DNA of 44,776 nt from Clostridia bacterium. Its GTDB lineage: Bacteria > Bacillota > Clostridia > Oscillospirales > Acutalibacteraceae. The notes below the pieces were generated by a model. The model was not told where the DNA came from and made no database searches. It saw only the letters and a list, made by a program, of their open reading frames with translations. The translations under genes and the position numbers were made by a program. The stretch lies in the NCBI GenBank assembly GCA_017410585.1, contig JAFQQM010000039.1:1-44776 (forward strand), given 5' to 3'. Of the stretch, positions 43,423 to 44,776 are shown in pieces. Each line of letters opens with the position of its first letter. Positions within the stretch are counted from its first letter, which is position 1.

Positions 43423-44130
43423 TTAATTCTTCACCACGGTGCCGATCGGTTCACCGGCCACAGCGCGGACAATGTTTTCGGGATCTTCCAGATTAAACAC
43501 CAACAGCGGCATACCGTTGTCACGGCACAGGGACGCCGCGGTGGAATCCATCACCTGCAGTTGGCTATTCAGCACCTCGCTGTAGGTCAGCACGTCATAC
43601 TTTTTGGCATCGGGATTTTTCTTGGGGTCGCAGTCGTAAACGCCATCGACCATCGAGGCTTTAAAGATGATATCCGCCTCGATCTCCAACGCACGCAACG
43701 CCGCGGCGGTGTCGGTGGAGAAGAAGGGGTTACCGGTGCCGCAACCGAAGATGACGACGCGGCCTTTTTCCAGATGGAGAACGGCACGGTTGCGGATGTA
43801 CGGTTCGGCGATCTCATGCATATTGATAGCGGTCTGCACGCGCACGTCGCAACCAAGTTGCTCTAAAGCATCGCAAAGCCCGAGCGCATTGATGGTGGTG
43901 GCCAGCATGCCCATATGGTCGGCGCGGGTACGATCCATCTTACCGCTGGAGCGACCACGCCAGAAGTTGCCGCCGCCGACGACGATCGCGATCTCCGCAC
44001 CGGCATCGACACAGGTCTTGATGTGTTCGCAGATGGAGAGCACCGTATCGAAATCCAGACCGGTCTTGTTGGGGCCGGCCATCGCTTCGCCGCTGAGTTT
44101 GAGTAATACGCGCTTGTAATGAGGTACCAT
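43423..44130 (-). CDS. pyrH: Uridylate kinase
   Basis: A 235-aa hexameric UMP kinase of the amino-acid-kinase fold: [52 protein letters not shown] 44130 is preceded by AGGAGG; the longer frame adds a non-conserved N-terminus. First gene of the pyrH-frr-uppS-cdsA-dxr-rseP operon. In many bacteria rpsB-tsf would sit just upstream; here they are about 7 kb away. Confidence 0.98.
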   Translation of the reverse strand: MVPHYKRVLLKLSGEAMAGPNKTGLDFDTVLSICEHIKTCVDAGAEIAIVVGGGNFWRGRSSGKMDRTRADHMGMLATTINALGLCDALEQLGCDVRVQTAINMHEIAEPYIRNRAVLHLEKGRVVIFGCGTGNPFFSTDTAAALRALEIEADIIFKASMVDGVYDCDPKKNPDAKKYDVLTYSEVLNSQLQVMDSTAASLCRDNGMPLLVFNLEDPENIVRAVAGEPIGTVVKN

Positions 44131-44171
44131 CTTTTCAAATCCTCCTATTATCGCATAATGCACTTTGTCTT

Positions 44172-44200
44172 ATTCTACACTATTTTACGCATTCTGTAAA
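44172..44200 (-). promoter_or_regulatory. Sigma-A promoter of the pyrH-rseP operon
   Basis: Minus strand TTTACA, 17 nt, TAGAAT, about 40 nt before the start codon. Confidence 0.72.
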
Positions 44201-44270
44201 GAGGACATTTCCTGAAAAAAGGGAAAAATTTCAGAATTAAAAAAAACTTTATCATTTCACGAATTACACC

Positions 44271-44299
44271 TTGCATTTCCTTCGAAAAGGTGATATAAT
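44271..44299 (+). promoter_or_regulatory. Sigma-A promoter of ireB
   Basis: TTGCAT, 17 nt, TATAAT, preceded by TGA as in the radC and two-component promoters. Confidence 0.88.
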
Positions 44300-44329
44300 G
44301 ACTATGAATTTAGATAAAGGAGGCGGCGA

Positions 44330-44578
44330 ATGATGCTGGACAAAACAATGACTTTCTCTCTGGGAGACGACAAGGAACGCGAAATGAAGTTAGTGCTGAC
44401 GACCGTTTACGATGCACTCCGCGAGAAAGGCTATAATCCCATCAACCAGATCGTCGGTTATCTCCTGTCGGAAGACCCGACTTACATCACCACCCACAAC
44501 AATGCACGCACCCTCATCCGCAAGATCGACCGTGACGAATTGCTCCGTGCGCTGGTGAAGTCCTACCTCAACAACTGA
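44330..44578 (+). CDS. ireB: IreB family regulatory phosphoprotein (UPF0297)
   Basis: An 82-aa IreB protein: [55 protein letters not shown] spans almost the whole protein, with the conserved Thr residues that are phosphorylated by the PASTA kinase IreK in Enterococcus faecalis, where IreB limits cephalosporin resistance. Two ATGs (44330, 44333) share AGGAGG; either fits. The usual neighbours alaS and the RuvX-type gene are not visible here. A terminator follows directly, so it is monocistronic. Confidence 0.95.
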   Translation: MMLDKTMTFSLGDDKEREMKLVLTTVYDALREKGYNPINQIVGYLLSEDPTYITTHNNARTLIRKIDRDELLRALVKSYLNN

Positions 44579-44590
44579 GTATGATCAATC

Positions 44591-44628
44591 AAAAAGTTCC
44601 CGATTCCGAAGAATCGGGAACTTTTTTT
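44591..44628 (+). terminator. Rho-independent terminator of ireB
   Basis: AAAGTTCCCGATTC/GAATCGGGAACTTT stem with CGAA loop at 44593-44624, flanked by A- and T-runs. Confidence 0.93.
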
Positions 44629-44776
44629 GTTTACCTATACCATAAGAGAACCGAACCCCGCATCGCCGCCGGTATGTCTTTTGGGCGCTTTTCCCGTTTT
44701 CTCCTTTGAAAGGCGCCAGCCTATCGGCAGTCGAAAACACGAAAATCATCCCAAAATCCATAAGACCGGCGGTGCA

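Noticed and set aside
44581-44766. Minus-strand reading frame of about 60 codons at the right edge
   Set aside because: It runs backward through the ireB terminator, has no Shine-Dalgarno and resembles no protein I know; it is more likely a by-product of repeat sequence.

Overview
This 44.8 kb window is a chromosomal segment from a moderately GC-rich, endospore-forming member of the Clostridia, most likely the order Oscillospirales (Ruminococcaceae-type). The clues are an IspH-ribosomal S1 fusion in a cmk-plsC-ispH/rpsA operon, sporulation-linked YunB and YlmC/YmxH-type proteins, DUF5685 and DUF6062 families, a ZTP riboswitch in front of fhs, and short mosaic hairpin repeats of the kind scattered through such genomes. 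The taxon is inferred from gene content. I see no rRNA, tRNA, CRISPR array, prophage or transposase.

Layout. 1-6.3 kb: a repeat copy at the window edge, then a minus-strand group (flavoprotein, cmk, plsC, ispH-S1, yunB, gph). 6.3-9.6 kb: DUF5685, J-domain/TPR protein, membrane protein and RpiR-type regulator, preceded by rqcP. 9.6-14.3 kb: an amino-sugar salvage operon whose first gene is an XRE-sugar kinase fusion, followed by murQ and an unassigned glycoside hydrolase; a LURP-one-like gene sits downstream with its own promoter. 14.3-16.7 kb: HU, MazG and a pseudouridine synthase. 16.7-22.9 kb (plus strand): radC, then uvrB-uvrA-trmO. 22.9-25.1 kb: the second repeat copy, then fhs with its riboswitch. 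25.1-29.5 kb: a membrane-anchored LysM/G5/M23 protein, luxS and a divergent two-component system. 29.5-33.7 kb: a minus-strand operon encoding an ATP-grasp protein, a VTC-type polyphosphate polymerase, a DUF4956 membrane protein and a beta-helix lipoprotein. 33.8-36.6 kb: a small lipoprotein, rpsB-tsf and a PRC-barrel gene. 36.7-38.9 kb (plus): degV, DUF6062 and a small membrane protein. 38.9-44.1 kb: pyrH-frr-uppS-cdsA-dxr-rseP. 44.3 kb: ireB.

How the parts fit. Much of the window is core machinery: translation (S2, EF-Ts, RRF, S1), isoprenoid and envelope-lipid supply (Dxr, IspH, UppS, CdsA, PlsC), nucleotide supply (PyrH, Cmk, MazG), repair (UvrA/B, RadC) and one-carbon metabolism (Fhs under ZTP control). 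The less understood parts are the kinase/MurQ/glycosidase operon, which reads as a self-regulated murein amino-sugar salvage unit, and the VTC/DUF4956/lipoprotein/ATP-grasp operon next to a two-component system, which has no settled function.

Regulatory sites are unusually legible. Nearly all proposed promoters have exactly 17 nt between hexamers, and many use a TTGC-type -35 instead of TTGACA. Start codons were re-chosen from Shine-Dalgarno spacing and family N-termini wherever the longest reading frame was clearly too long. All functional calls rest on reading motifs by eye; no database search was run.
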